NCBI RefSeq assembly: GCF_002608075.1
Contig: NZ_LAHA01000062.1
Coordinates: 1-47,710, forward strand
DNA: 47,710 bases
Origin: Nostoc linckia z4
Lineage (GTDB): Bacteria; Cyanobacteriota; Cyanobacteriia; Cyanobacteriales; Nostocaceae
Direction: 5' to 3'
The notes beneath the pieces are model-generated. The model did not search any database, was not told the origin of the DNA, and worked only from the letters and a program-made list of their open reading frames with translations. The position numbers and the translations under genes are program-made. Of this stretch, positions 7,305 to 15,955 are shown piece by piece. How positions within the stretch are numbered: the first letter of the stretch is position 1; every line of letters begins with the position of its first letter.

Positions 7305-9053
7305 TTACTTAATTCGCTGCTGGACATCTTGCCCATCCGAAAAAACTAATGTGGGTGTAGATGGGGTTTTAGTTTGGTAGGCGTTTTTGATAGCAACCCA
7401 GTTACTTGCAATTGGCATTCGCCAGCCAGTTCCAAAGGCGCGGTCAGTGATTTTTAAACCGGGGGGTGCTTGTCGGCGTTTAAATTCAGCACGTGCAACC
7501 ATTTGAATTACTCGGTCTACAATCAGAGTATCGTGACCGGCGGCGACAATTTGGGCTGCTGATTGGTGTTCGTGAATCAAGCGTTGCAAAATATCGTCCA
7601 AAATTTCGTAAGGCGGTAGAGAGTCTTGGTCTACTTGGCCTGGTTTGAGTTCGGCGCTTGGTGCTTTAGTCAAGACATTTTGGGGGATGATTTCGCTATT
7701 TTGGTTTAACCAATAACAAAGTGAATAAACGCGGGTTTTGGGAACATCTGCGATTACTGCTAAACCGCCATTCATATCGCCGTAGAGAGTGCAGTAACCA
7801 ACTGCCATTTCTGACTTGTTACCGGTAGATAAGAGAAGATAGCCAAATTTATTAGCGATCGCCATTAATAAATTACCCCGAATCCGGGATTGGATATTCT
7901 CTTCTGCCAATCCAAATTCTGTGCCTGCAAATAAAGTGGCTAAGGTGCGATCGAAGCCTTGCATTAACTGTTCAATTGGTAAAATATCAGTTTTAATTCC
8001 CAAATTTTTCGCTAAAGCCAAAGCATCGCTAATGGAATGTTCAGAACTATAAGGCGAAGGCATGAGAACCCCCAGCACATTTTCTTTACCAAGGGCAGCA
8101 GTGGCGATGGCTGCTACTAATGCTGAATCAATACCGCCACTTAAACCCAAAACTACTTTAGAAAAGCGGCATTTGCGGGCATAATCTCTGACTCCTAAAA
8201 CCAAAGCTTGCCAGATTTCTTCATCTTCTGATTCATAGGCAGGAGTCACAGCACTTACTTGTAAATCTCGCAGTGTTTCATCAAATTCCACCGCCAACAA
8301 ATCAGCCTCAAAACCACGGGCACGACAGATAATTTCACCGTTACGATTCAAAGCAAAACTGCGACCATCAAAAATTAAATCATCATTTCCCCCAACCTGA
8401 TTAGCATAAATAATCGGTTGTTGAAAACGCACTGCGCTATGCTGGAGCATTGTTTCCCGAAACTTTTGTTTCCCCGCAGTATAAGGAGAAGCAGATAAAT
8501 TAACAATTAAATCTACACCTAAAATTGCTAAATCAGCAATGGGATTCACAGCATAACTACGTTTACCCCAGAATTCTTCATCATTCCATAAATCTTCGCA
8601 AATAGTAACGCCAATATTGAGATTATCTAAGGTGAAATAATTAGCTTGCAAGCCTGGTTCAAAATAGCGACGTTCATCAAAAACATCGTAAGTAGGCAAA
8701 AGTCGCTTGTGAAAAACTTGCTTTACTTTGCCATTTTCTAACAAAGCAATACTGTTAAATAAACTTTTAGCGCCAGTAATATGTGCTGTGATATTTTGTT
8801 GAACAGTTCCTACTAGCACAGCTAAATCTGCTGGTAAATCCTGGGCTAAGTTTTGCAAAGTTATATTCATAGCTTCCACAAAACTAGGATTTAATAATAA
8901 ATCCCTTGGTGGATAGCCACACAAAGAAAGTTCTGGTGTGAGTAACAAACGCGCACCCCCAGATACAGCGCGTTGTGCCGCTTCTAGGATTTGTCTGGCA
9001 TTTCCTAGTAAATCACCAATTATCGGATTAATTTGAGCGATGGCAATTTTCAT
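7305..9053 (-). CDS. nadE: Glutamine-hydrolysing NAD+ synthase
   Basis: NadE makes NAD+ from nicotinate adenine dinucleotide, ATP and glutamine. The 582-residue two-domain form is seen here. The N-terminal nitrilase-type glutaminase has Glu41 (TPELSLCGYPPRD), Lys116 (FHKRLLPTYDVFDE) and Cys152 (GVTICEDLW). The C-terminal ATP-pyrophosphatase domain has the P-loop SGGIDS (305-310), LSTGNKSE and YCTLYGDMNGG. It is the last gene of the pncB-nadD-nrtR-nadE series, 112 bases after nrtR, with heptamer repeats between them, so it should share their transcript and NrtR control. Start and length match the family. Confidence 0.96.
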   Translation of the reverse strand: MKIAIAQINPIIGDLLGNARQILEAAQRAVSGGARLLLTPELSLCGYPPRDLLLNPSFVEAMNITLQNLAQDLPADLAVLVGTVQQNITAHITGAKSLFNSIALLENGKVKQVFHKRLLPTYDVFDERRYFEPGLQANYFTLDNLNIGVTICEDLWNDEEFWGKRSYAVNPIADLAILGVDLIVNLSASPYTAGKQKFRETMLQHSAVRFQQPIIYANQVGGNDDLIFDGRSFALNRNGEIICRARGFEADLLAVEFDETLRDLQVSAVTPAYESEDEEIWQALVLGVRDYARKCRFSKVVLGLSGGIDSALVAAIATAALGKENVLGVLMPSPYSSEHSISDALALAKNLGIKTDILPIEQLMQGFDRTLATLFAGTEFGLAEENIQSRIRGNLLMAIANKFGYLLLSTGNKSEMAVGYCTLYGDMNGGLAVIADVPKTRVYSLCYWLNQNSEIIPQNVLTKAPSAELKPGQVDQDSLPPYEILDDILQRLIHEHQSAAQIVAAGHDTLIVDRVIQMVARAEFKRRQAPPGLKITDRAFGTGWRMPIASNWVAIKNAYQTKTPSTPTLVFSDGQDVQQRIK

Positions 9054-9165
9054 ATTAGTTATTAGTTATTGGGGATTGGGCATGGGGCATTGGGCATTGG
9101 GCATTGGGCATGATGAGATGAAGGGAAAATAATAATTCCTCAGAGTCAACAGTCAACAGTCATCA
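9054..9165. repeat. Heptanucleotide repeats between nrtR and nadE
   Basis: The gap holds GGGCATT units (9075-9112) and a short AGTCAACAGTCAACAGTCA tract (9145-9163). Both types recur elsewhere in the window. No promoter was identified. Confidence 0.6.
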
Positions 9166-9912
9166 TTAAATAAACACCAAAGGTTTATCTTTCAACGGGG
9201 CAAAGGCTTCAGCATCAAATTTATACAAACTAGCCGGACGACCAGCACCGCGTGAGACTTTTATTCCGGTATCGGATAAAAAACCTAATTTTAGTAAACG
9301 CGCCCGAAAATTAGAATAATCGGCAAAATTATCGCCTAAAACGGTGGTGTATAACTGATATAAATCATTTAACGTGAACATTTCTGGTAAGACTTCAAAA
9401 GCCACTGGACTGTACTCTAATTTATTTCGCAAACGCCTATGTCCATAGGTCAAAATTTCATTGTGATCGAAAGCTAATTGTGGAACTTGTTTAACCGGAT
9501 ACCAAGCTATGCCGGCGACGCCATCGGCAATTAATTCAGCTTCTTCAAATCGCACTAGGGCAAAATAACTAACAGATAAATAACGAACGCCATAACTATC
9601 GGTTGCTTCCCGTGGGTCGCGATTCGGGCCTCCAAAAGTATAAAGTTGTTCTAAATAAAGGTTGTTGACCTTGATTTTCTCTGCCATAATGCGATAGGCG
9701 GCATCTTCTAAAGACTCTCCTGGACGGACTAATGTGCCGGGAAGACTCCAATGATTTAAAAATGGTTCTTGCTGTCGCATTACTAACAGAACTAACAGCC
9801 GATTTTGTGCAGTATCTACAGAAAAAATTACATTATCAACACCAACCTTGAAATCGGCCAAAGGTTGTTGATTTACCGGAGTTGAAATCTTTTTTTGCTG
9901 GCGTCCTGGCAT
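9166..9912 (-). CDS. nrtR: NrtR-type Nudix-related transcriptional regulator of NAD metabolism
   Basis: NrtR proteins join a Nudix-fold sensor that binds ADP-ribose-like ligands to a winged helix that represses NAD genes. The 248-residue product has the Nudix fold at about 23-155 and the winged helix at about 165-245 (FTLNDLYQLYTTVLG through SRGAGRPASLYKF). The Nudix box is degenerate: GTLVRPGESLEDAAYRIMAE keeps Gly, GE and AA, but the REL/EE catalytic glutamates are replaced (RIMAEK), suggesting sensing rather than hydrolysis. It lies inside the NAD operon, overlapping nadD by 40 bases. A simple Nudix pyrophosphatase is the alternative, but the C-terminal domain and the context favour NrtR. 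Confidence 0.88.
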   Translation of the reverse strand: MPGRQQKKISTPVNQQPLADFKVGVDNVIFSVDTAQNRLLVLLVMRQQEPFLNHWSLPGTLVRPGESLEDAAYRIMAEKIKVNNLYLEQLYTFGGPNRDPREATDSYGVRYLSVSYFALVRFEEAELIADGVAGIAWYPVKQVPQLAFDHNEILTYGHRRLRNKLEYSPVAFEVLPEMFTLNDLYQLYTTVLGDNFADYSNFRARLLKLGFLSDTGIKVSRGAGRPASLYKFDAEAFAPLKDKPLVFI

Positions 9913-10475
9913 TTGTATAAATGCTCTCGATGAATATAAGCAACTACAGGGGGAGTCAGGGCTTGAGAATCTCCATGTTCGCGGTAGGCTGTTGAGGAAA
10001 TATCTAGACCGGTTAGACTAGCGATCGCTATCTTCCCTCCTAACTTTTGCACTTGTTCCAAACTAGACTCATCTATTGCATATCGCGGTCGTGGCACAAT
10101 CAATAGTTGCACTTCCTGTAACAAATCTTCAATACGATACCAGCGTGGTAGCTGAGTAAGTAAATCGGAACCAATGACTAATGTTAATTCAACGTTTTTA
10201 CCCCAACGCACTTTGGCTTTTTCCACTGTTTCCAGGGTTCTCAAGCTACTCAATTCTTGTTCTAAGGCAATATTGTGTCGTGGCGCATCGATATCCGCAA
10301 TCAATAATTGCAGCATTGCCGCCCGATGTTCTAAAGGTGTTTGATGGGACTTAAATGGATTATCTGCTGCCCAAACCGCCACGCCATCGTAAATTTCAGA
10401 TAACCAACTTAAAACTTTTTGATGTCCAGCAGTTGGCGGATCGGCACTTGTGCCAAATAAAGCAATTCTCATCAT
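9873..10475 (-). CDS. nadD: Nicotinate-nucleotide adenylyltransferase
   Basis: NadD joins nicotinate mononucleotide and ATP to give nicotinate adenine dinucleotide, the substrate of NadE. The 200-residue product shows the nucleotidyltransferase start GTSADPPTAGHQKVL (8-22), in which TAGH (15-18) is the (H/T)xGH motif, and the C-terminal ISSTAYR motif. Two ATG codons in a row open the gene; either could be used. It follows pncB by 135 bases and overlaps nrtR by 40 bases, so translation of the two may be coupled. The C-terminal tail beyond the ISST motif (EHLYKCQDASKKRFQLR) is the part that overlaps nrtR. Confidence 0.93.
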   Translation of the reverse strand: MMRIALFGTSADPPTAGHQKVLSWLSEIYDGVAVWAADNPFKSHQTPLEHRAAMLQLLIADIDAPRHNIALEQELSSLRTLETVEKAKVRWGKNVELTLVIGSDLLTQLPRWYRIEDLLQEVQLLIVPRPRYAIDESSLEQVQKLGGKIAIASLTGLDISSTAYREHGDSQALTPPVVAYIHREHLYKCQDASKKRFQLR

Positions 10476-10610
10476 CTTGTGGGATTTTGGATTTTGGATT
10501 TTAGATTTTGGATTATGGAAGAGTCACTAAATAAGCTTTTTGGCGATTCATCCATCTATCGCAATCATTGTTCAAATTGCTATTACTTTGCGTCCTTCTC
10601 TAACGAGACG

Positions 10611-12038
10611 CTACCCGAATGCGGTAGCCTGCGGTAAGTCGCTGGCGCGTCTACGTTTCTGAGTCTGTTGTGTTAACACCTGCAACTTTTCAGAAATTTC
10701 TACTTCTAAGGCCACAGGACGATCCAAGCGCCGTGTCTGTTCTGGCAAACTAGCAACGGAGGCAGCAGTACGCTGGCGAATTGTTTCTAAAGTTTCCAGC
10801 GGTTGCGTGGGTTTACCGTGCTGAACTACCAACTGCAATAATGGTTGTTCTTCCCCCGAACTTTCACCTAAAAGTCCCAATCTGTCTGCTTTTACCTTAC
10901 CTCCTGTCAACGAGCGAAAAATCTGTTTGCGTCCTGGATAAGTTACCTTACCACTGGATTGTTTCATCACTGGGATGCCATCAATCTCTACAAGTTTGTA
11001 AACTCCATTTACCGGAGAACCCGTAACTAATCGCGTCCCCAATCCGTAACCGTCGATTTCTGCCCCAGCAGCTTTGAGTCTGGCAATTTCCCACTCGTCC
11101 AAGTCGCCACTAGCAAAAATTGGCACATTGGGAAGTAGCGATCGCACCTGTTTTGAGAGGTCAACTAAATCACCAGAGTCCAATCTCACGCCTGTTAATT
11201 GCATTTCACCGGAATTTACTTTTGCCGCTAAGCCTTGGGCCGCAGCGATGGTATCGTAGGTGTCAATTAACAATGGCGCACCCGGAAAATATCGATGAAA
11301 TGCACTAAAGGCTTGTTCTTCAGTGCCTTCTATGGCTGAGAGTGCCATTACTAAGGCGTGTGCCATCGTACCACTTGGCTTTTGACCCAGTTGTAGCGCT
11401 GCTAACACATTAGAAGTAGAATCTAAACCACCAGCCAAGGCCGCCCGCGCCGCCCACAAAGACCCCTGGGGACTAAAGGCGCGTCTGGTGCCAAATTCCA
11501 AAAGTGTTGCTGACTCTCCAGCCACATCCCGCAACCGTGCCGCTTTTGTGGCAATTAAAGTTTGATAATTAATAGTGTTTAACAGATAAGTTTCCACCAA
11601 TTGTGCTTGCCAAAGAGGTGCTTCCACCCGCAACAATGGCTGATTGGCAAACACAGCCGTACCTTCTGGTACTGCCCAAACATCCCCGGTGAACTTGCCT
11701 TGGGCTAACAACGACCAAAAGCGATCGCTTACTCCAGCAAAAATTCCCGTCGCCTGTAATGCTGCAATTTGCGATGGACTAAAGCGTAATTTCGCTAAAT
11801 ATTCCAACGCCTGCGTCAAACCCATTGCAATTAAATAACCAAAATTCTCTGGTAAGCGTCTGACAGACAATTCAAAACTTGCCCGTCGTTGTTCTATACC
11901 TTCCCCTGTGTAACAAGCGGCCATTGTCAATTGATAAAGGTCAGTCAGCAAGCTGTAGTCATCCGCACACAGGTTTAACTCCTGGTTTTGCTGGCTTTGT
12001 TGTTTATGTACATAGTCCAAATCTGGGAAAGTTGTCAT
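10611..12038 (-). CDS. pncB: Nicotinate phosphoribosyltransferase
   Basis: PncB condenses nicotinate with phosphoribosyl pyrophosphate, using ATP, to start the Preiss-Handler route to NAD. The 475-residue protein shows DYSLLTDLYQLTMAACY (27-43), EFGTRRAFSPQGSLWAAR, the conserved GTMAHALV with His227 that is phosphorylated in the family, and VRLDSGDLVDLS. It is the first gene of the NAD operon; the 23-bp palindrome at 12071-12093 lies 32 bases upstream of its ATG. The last residues (about RRRASDLPQATAFG) come from a dispersed repeat also seen near 31310-31350, so the C-terminus was rebuilt by a repeat insertion. Confidence 0.95.
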   Translation of the reverse strand: MTTFPDLDYVHKQQSQQNQELNLCADDYSLLTDLYQLTMAACYTGEGIEQRRASFELSVRRLPENFGYLIAMGLTQALEYLAKLRFSPSQIAALQATGIFAGVSDRFWSLLAQGKFTGDVWAVPEGTAVFANQPLLRVEAPLWQAQLVETYLLNTINYQTLIATKAARLRDVAGESATLLEFGTRRAFSPQGSLWAARAALAGGLDSTSNVLAALQLGQKPSGTMAHALVMALSAIEGTEEQAFSAFHRYFPGAPLLIDTYDTIAAAQGLAAKVNSGEMQLTGVRLDSGDLVDLSKQVRSLLPNVPIFASGDLDEWEIARLKAAGAEIDGYGLGTRLVTGSPVNGVYKLVEIDGIPVMKQSSGKVTYPGRKQIFRSLTGGKVKADRLGLLGESSGEEQPLLQLVVQHGKPTQPLETLETIRQRTAASVASLPEQTRRLDRPVALEVEISEKLQVLTQQTQKRRRASDLPQATAFG

Positions 12039-12070
12039 GGCAGAGCTGCCTTATAAAAATGACTCTTTGA

Positions 12071-12093
12071 TTTATGGTAATATTTACCATAAA
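12071..12093. promoter_or_regulatory. Candidate NrtR operator upstream of pncB
   Basis: Perfect inverted repeat: arms TTTATGGTAA and TTACCATAAA around a three-base centre. It lies 32 bases before the pncB start and heads the operon that contains nrtR. NrtR family operators are palindromes with GTAA/TTAC half-sites, so this fits in sequence and place. Autoregulated repression of the whole NAD operon is inferred. Confidence 0.75.
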
Positions 12094-12711
12094 TATTGTC
12101 AACTTGTAGCAAATATGTTTCACAAACCACTGAAAAACCTTGGTTTTTAGGCATATTAACAATAATTTTATCAAAAATTTAATATTTTTTAATAGTAATA
12201 GCTATTAATAGCGCTATGAGCCAATACGCTTCAGGTAAGGTAGCTCCCAAAAATAAATTATTCTGGTTCAGGTTGTTGACGGTTGACAGTCAACAGTCAA
12301 GGCTTCGACTCCGCTCAGCCTTGACCCTGAGCGGAGTCGTACCACTTCCCTCCGGGACGCTCCGCGAACGTGGAAGCAAGCTACGCGTAGCGGCGACCAT
12401 AGGAGAAGGGTCAACAGTCTTCTGTGGAATATTTTTTTACTTAGAAGTCCCTAAGCCGCTTTGCTTTGCGAAATTTTGCAGCTTCAAACTCAATCCCCAG
12501 TCCCAAACTCGAATTGAAGAAATAGCTATGTTACAATTAGAATTAAGGAAAAAAATTTTGACTTTTTGAAAAGCTAAAGTATTGCAAACTTATCTGAATA
12601 AACATTGCATACATTCTCAATATATTGAGAGTGGCAGCAAGCTAAGAAAATCAGGATTAAAGTATAGATATCACAACTAAAGTGACTCAAAAATTTAGGA
12701 GTCCAAATAAT
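12094..12711. other. Gene-free region with palindromic repeats
   Basis: After an A/T-rich stretch, 12275-12420 holds a GACAGTCAACAGTC tract, two facing copies of a CTCCGCTCAG / CTGAGCGGAG palindrome and a CTACGCGTAGCGGCGACC block. An open frame crosses these repeats but has no start context or familiar protein. An AGGAG at 12697-12701 belongs to the next gene. Confidence 0.45.
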
Positions 12712-12873
12712 ATGAATATTACCAAGATTTCCCAAATGCTTGCTGACATGGCACAGTATATTTATGAAGCTGCAATGCGGATTTTTGGGCCTAATGATGA
12801 TGCTTATCCTACTATTGGCATACAACCTTTTACCGGTGAGCCTTACAAGAAAGGTACAGCTGATAATTGGTAG
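12712..12873 (+). CDS. Small 53-residue protein of unknown function
   Basis: The product runs from MNITKISQMLADMAQYIYEA to the tail KKGTADNW. An AGGAG ten bases before the ATG supports this start over an upstream non-ATG codon in the same frame. The N-terminal half is an amphipathic helix; the second half contains MRIFGPNDDAYPTIG and a Pro/Gly-rich QPFTGEPYKKG. I believe similar small proteins occur in other Nostoc-type genomes, but I cannot name a family. It stands alone between repeat-filled gaps. The clean Shine-Dalgarno site and non-repetitive composition make it likely to be real. Confidence 0.6.
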   Translation: MNITKISQMLADMAQYIYEAAMRIFGPNDDAYPTIGIQPFTGEPYKKGTADNW

Positions 12874-13373
12874 TTACTCATAGTTAGGTAGGGGTAATAA
12901 ACAATTCAAAATTCAAAATTCAAAATTACAGACATTTTCAGTAGGGGATTTAAATCCCCACTGAAAATATATCGATTCAGGAATTGGCTTGATTTAAGAA
13001 GAGACTTGCAAATTAAAAAACATCCAACTTTTATTGTGGGGTGGACATCTTGTCCGCCCTTACTGATGGGCGGGCGAGACGCCCACCCCACAAGATTGAA
13101 TAATTTATTTTTTAAGTAGCTCAACCTAAAAAAACGTCATACGTAGATGTCAATAAATAAATGTAGGGTGTGTTATGCCGTAGGCTAACGCACCTCTGTA
13201 GACTGTACTATAGCAATTGAGGTGCGTTACGCTTTGCGATAACGCACCCTACCATTGTTTTATGTTTAATTAAGTTGACCTACTTAGTAATCCCTAATTG
13301 TTGTTGTGAAAAATTGCGATCGCACTTTGTGTGAAAAGGATAAAACTAAGAAGTGTAAAGGTTAAAGAAGTCC
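12874..13373. repeat. Gene-free region with two palindromic elements
   Basis: A GTGGGGTGGACATC / GATGGGCGGGCG palindrome lies at about 13032-13095, and an inverted-repeat element at 13163-13252 has arms starting GTAGGGTGTGTT and ending AACGCACCCTAC. The same families occur inside the cas operon (32981-33150). Nothing coding is supported. Confidence 0.6.
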
Positions 13374-15188
13374 TTATGGGAGAACAAAGACGACACGAAA
13401 ACCGATACTGTTGAAACGGAGATCCACACCATCAGCCTTACGATTTGCACTGCGACAACCTTCTGGAAGGAAGCCCCAAGAACCACCGCGCACCAGTCTA
13501 TCAGATAACAAATTCGAGAATAAACCAGTTTGTAACCAGGCACTACCATCAATTGGTGCGTACTGATAGTTATTATGATAATAATCTTGACACCATTCCC
13601 AGACGTTACCATGCATATCGTATAAACCAAAAGCGTTAGGTGGAAAATTGCCTACTGGTGTTGTTTGTCCGCGATATTGACCCTTTGGTGCAGAAGCGTA
13701 TGTGTAATTTCCGTTGTAGTTTGCTAAATCTACGGTAATAGTTTCACCAAAATAAAATGGTGTAGTGGTTCCAGCACGACAAGCATATTCCCATTCAGCT
13801 TCACTCGGTAACCGATAATTTCGTTTTGTCTTTTGACTCAACTTTTGACAGAATTCCAGCGCATTCTTCCAACTCACATTTTCTACAGGTCGGTTTGCAC
13901 CATTGGTGCGGAAGTAAGCAGGGTTATTCCCCATAATGGCTTCATACTGCGCTTGGGTAATTTGATATTTACCCATCAAAAACTCACGAACTGTTACCTG
14001 ATGCTGTGGACGTTCGTTAGCTTTTCCCTTGTTATCTGGTGAACCCATGATAAAAGTACCACCAGGAATGGATACCATTTCTAGAATTACACCATTTCCC
14101 AAGTCTTCAATAAAGAAGTTTGCACTATGACGTTTATAGTTAATTTGTTTACCTGTTGCGTCTACTGTAACTACATCGAATTCAAAAGTTTGTAGAGATA
14201 TGGTGTTTGCTTGAACTTTTGGTAATTGCGGTTGGGGAATGGAGATAATTGTTGTTGGAATTTTGGGTTTTGGGGAATTTAAATCTTCTAAAACTTCTGC
14301 TGCTGATTGATATCTTTCCTTTGGTAAATGCTTGAGTAATTTATCAATAATTTGCCCTAAATCGTCGCTGATAGTAACACCTTTTTCCTGCAAAATTTCT
14401 CGCCACAACCACTGACCATTAAAAGCATCATAAACACGGTCATGGAGATTTCCAGAGGTATCTTCCACAGCCAAACTTTGAGTTAAAAGCCGCGCACAAG
14501 TGGCACCCAAAGCGTATAAATCACTTAAAGGAGTGGCGAATCCTGCCATTTGTTCGCTTGGGGCATAACCAACGGTGTAAATTCCTGTGGCTTGTCTGGC
14601 TAAACTGGTTTGGGTTACTTGTTTTGCACCGCCAAAATCTATGAGAATTAGTTTGCGATCGCTCTGTCTTCGCATGATATTTTCTGGTTTAATATCCCGA
14701 TGGATGACATGGCGATGGTGGATGAATTGCAGGACTGGTAATAAATCTGCTAACAGTTCTCGAATTTGCGCTTCACTAAAAGCTTGTTGCTGAAGTTCTT
14801 TGAGTAAAGTTTGCCCGCGAATAAATTCTTGCACGAGATACAAACTTGCGCCTTGTTCAAAATAAGCTAACAATCTCGGAATTTGAGAGTGATTTTCTCC
14901 TAATTCATAAAGTCGTTTTGCTTCTTGTTTGAATAATTCCGTTGCTTTAGTTAGTGCTGCTGTTCCTTGCACTTGGGGAAAAAATTGTTTGATGACACAA
15001 ATATCATCAAATCTACCCGTGTCTTCTGCTGTGTAAGTTCTGCCAAACCCACCTTCGCCCAAGAGTTGCAAAACACGGTAACGATTTCCCAGCAGGTTAC
15101 CAAAGTTATTTTGTCCACAACTCGTGCAAAATCTATTGCTATCAGGGTTGAAGGGATTTGAGCAATTAGGATTTTGGCAGATTTGCAT
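13374..15188 (-). CDS. Ser/Thr protein kinase with C-terminal FGE-sulfatase-like domain, copy 1
   Basis: A 604-residue three-part protein. Residues 4-24 form a zinc-ribbon-like motif (C4-x4-C9 and C21-x2-C24). A complete Hanks-type kinase follows: glycine loop GEGGFGRTY (44-52), Lys67 in VIKQ, catalytic HRDIKPEN (163-170) and DFGGAK (184-189). After a Pro-rich linker comes a formylglycine-generating-enzyme/SUMF1 (DUF323) domain from about residue 370: SIPGGTFIMGSP, RPVENVSW, YRLPSEAEWEYACRAG, GNVWEWCQD, RLVRGGSW. Only one of the two catalytic cysteines of true FGE seems present (EGCRSANR), so sulfatase activation is unlikely. A close paralogue lies 767 bases away; both face leftward and each starts with MQICQNPNCSNPF. 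Target proteins are unknown. Confidence 0.9.
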   Translation of the reverse strand: MQICQNPNCSNPFNPDSNRFCTSCGQNNFGNLLGNRYRVLQLLGEGGFGRTYTAEDTGRFDDICVIKQFFPQVQGTAALTKATELFKQEAKRLYELGENHSQIPRLLAYFEQGASLYLVQEFIRGQTLLKELQQQAFSEAQIRELLADLLPVLQFIHHRHVIHRDIKPENIMRRQSDRKLILIDFGGAKQVTQTSLARQATGIYTVGYAPSEQMAGFATPLSDLYALGATCARLLTQSLAVEDTSGNLHDRVYDAFNGQWLWREILQEKGVTISDDLGQIIDKLLKHLPKERYQSAAEVLEDLNSPKPKIPTTIISIPQPQLPKVQANTISLQTFEFDVVTVDATGKQINYKRHSANFFIEDLGNGVILEMVSIPGGTFIMGSPDNKGKANERPQHQVTVREFLMGKYQITQAQYEAIMGNNPAYFRTNGANRPVENVSWKNALEFCQKLSQKTKRNYRLPSEAEWEYACRAGTTTPFYFGETITVDLANYNGNYTYASAPKGQYRGQTTPVGNFPPNAFGLYDMHGNVWEWCQDYYHNNYQYAPIDGSAWLQTGLFSNLLSDRLVRGGSWGFLPEGCRSANRKADGVDLRFNSIGFRVVFVLP

Positions 15189-15406
15189 AACTCAGAACTA
15201 CAAGCAGTTTGTTCTATATATTACCAGCTTAGCTCATATTGTAATACGCTTGGGTTAAGGATTATTTGTCAAAATAATTGTTCTACAGAATACACGATAA
15301 ATCCCGTCTTTACATCAGGGTTTTGAATTTTTTTGAGATTTCAATTTTTCAACGAACAATCCAAAATTTCAAATCTCAAATCTCAAATTCCCTGAGTGGA
15401 TTTTCG
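15189..15406. other. Upstream region of kinase copy 1
   Basis: About 220 A/T-rich bases upstream of the kinase start, with short AAATTTCAAATCTCAAA repeats near 15361-15390. No promoter could be placed with confidence. Confidence 0.35.
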
Positions 15407-15541
15407 CTAACTCAATGCATCAGGATCGATACCCAATGCACGTAACCGTTCCCGCAACCGTTGATTTTCTCGTTCTACTGTTTCCGCACGTTGGCGTTCG
15501 ACTTCGGCGCGTTGGTGTTCGACTTCGGCGCGTTCGTCTCC
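15407..15541 (-). pseudogene. C-terminal relic of an Uma2-family (DUF820) protein
   Basis: Reading leftward, the frame gives ERAEVEHQRAEVERQRAE and ends LRALGIDPDALS before a stop at 15407-15409. This coiled coil of ERQRAEAE repeats followed by LRALGIDPD is the standard C-terminus of cyanobacterial Uma2/DUF820 proteins, which have a PD-(D/E)XK nuclease-like fold. No core domain lies upstream; the sequence turns into repeat DNA (GGCTACGCCTACGCATCG). It is therefore a remnant. Confidence 0.75.
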
Positions 15542-15780
15542 TGTAGGGGGGTGACTAAAGGCGATGTCTACGACGGGCTACGCCTACGCATCGATCTTGG
15601 CGGAAAGGGCGATCGCCTTTGTCATGCTTTTATATTAAAGTATAAAATTATACTTATCAATTACTCTTGCCAAAATTTTTATTGATAATTTCCAAGTTTT
15701 AACGGGTGTAAATTATGTAGAATTGGCAGCACTCTACAAAACTGTAAGTAGATTTCCGGTATTTTTTCCAAAAATATTGA
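15542..15780. other. Repeat and A/T-rich spacer
   Basis: Contains a short dispersed repeat (CTACGACGGGCTACGCC) next to a HIP1 site, then A/T-rich DNA. No gene is seen. Confidence 0.35.
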
Positions 15781-15952
15781 TTTTGAACTTCAAAACTTGA
15801 TTTTAGATTTCAAAACTTGATTTTAGATTTCAAAACTTGATTTTGGATTTCAAAACTTGATTTTGGATTTCAAAACTTGATTTTAGATTTCAAAACTTGA
15901 TTTTGGATTTCAAAACTTGATTTTGAACTTCAAAACTTGATTTTGGATTTCA
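15781..15952. repeat. 20-bp tandem repeat, eight units plus a partial ninth
   Basis: Eight consecutive 20-base units of the form TTTTRGATTTCAAAACTTGA (two read TTTTGAACTT) are followed by a partial unit that ends four bases before the stop codon of kinase copy 2. Units differ only at positions 5-8, so expansion was recent or is homogenised. Confidence 0.9.
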
Positions 15953-15955
15953 GTT

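Noticed and set aside
12216..12569. 117-residue frame upstream of the small gene
   Set aside because: It runs across dispersed palindromes and has no ribosome site or recognisable domain.
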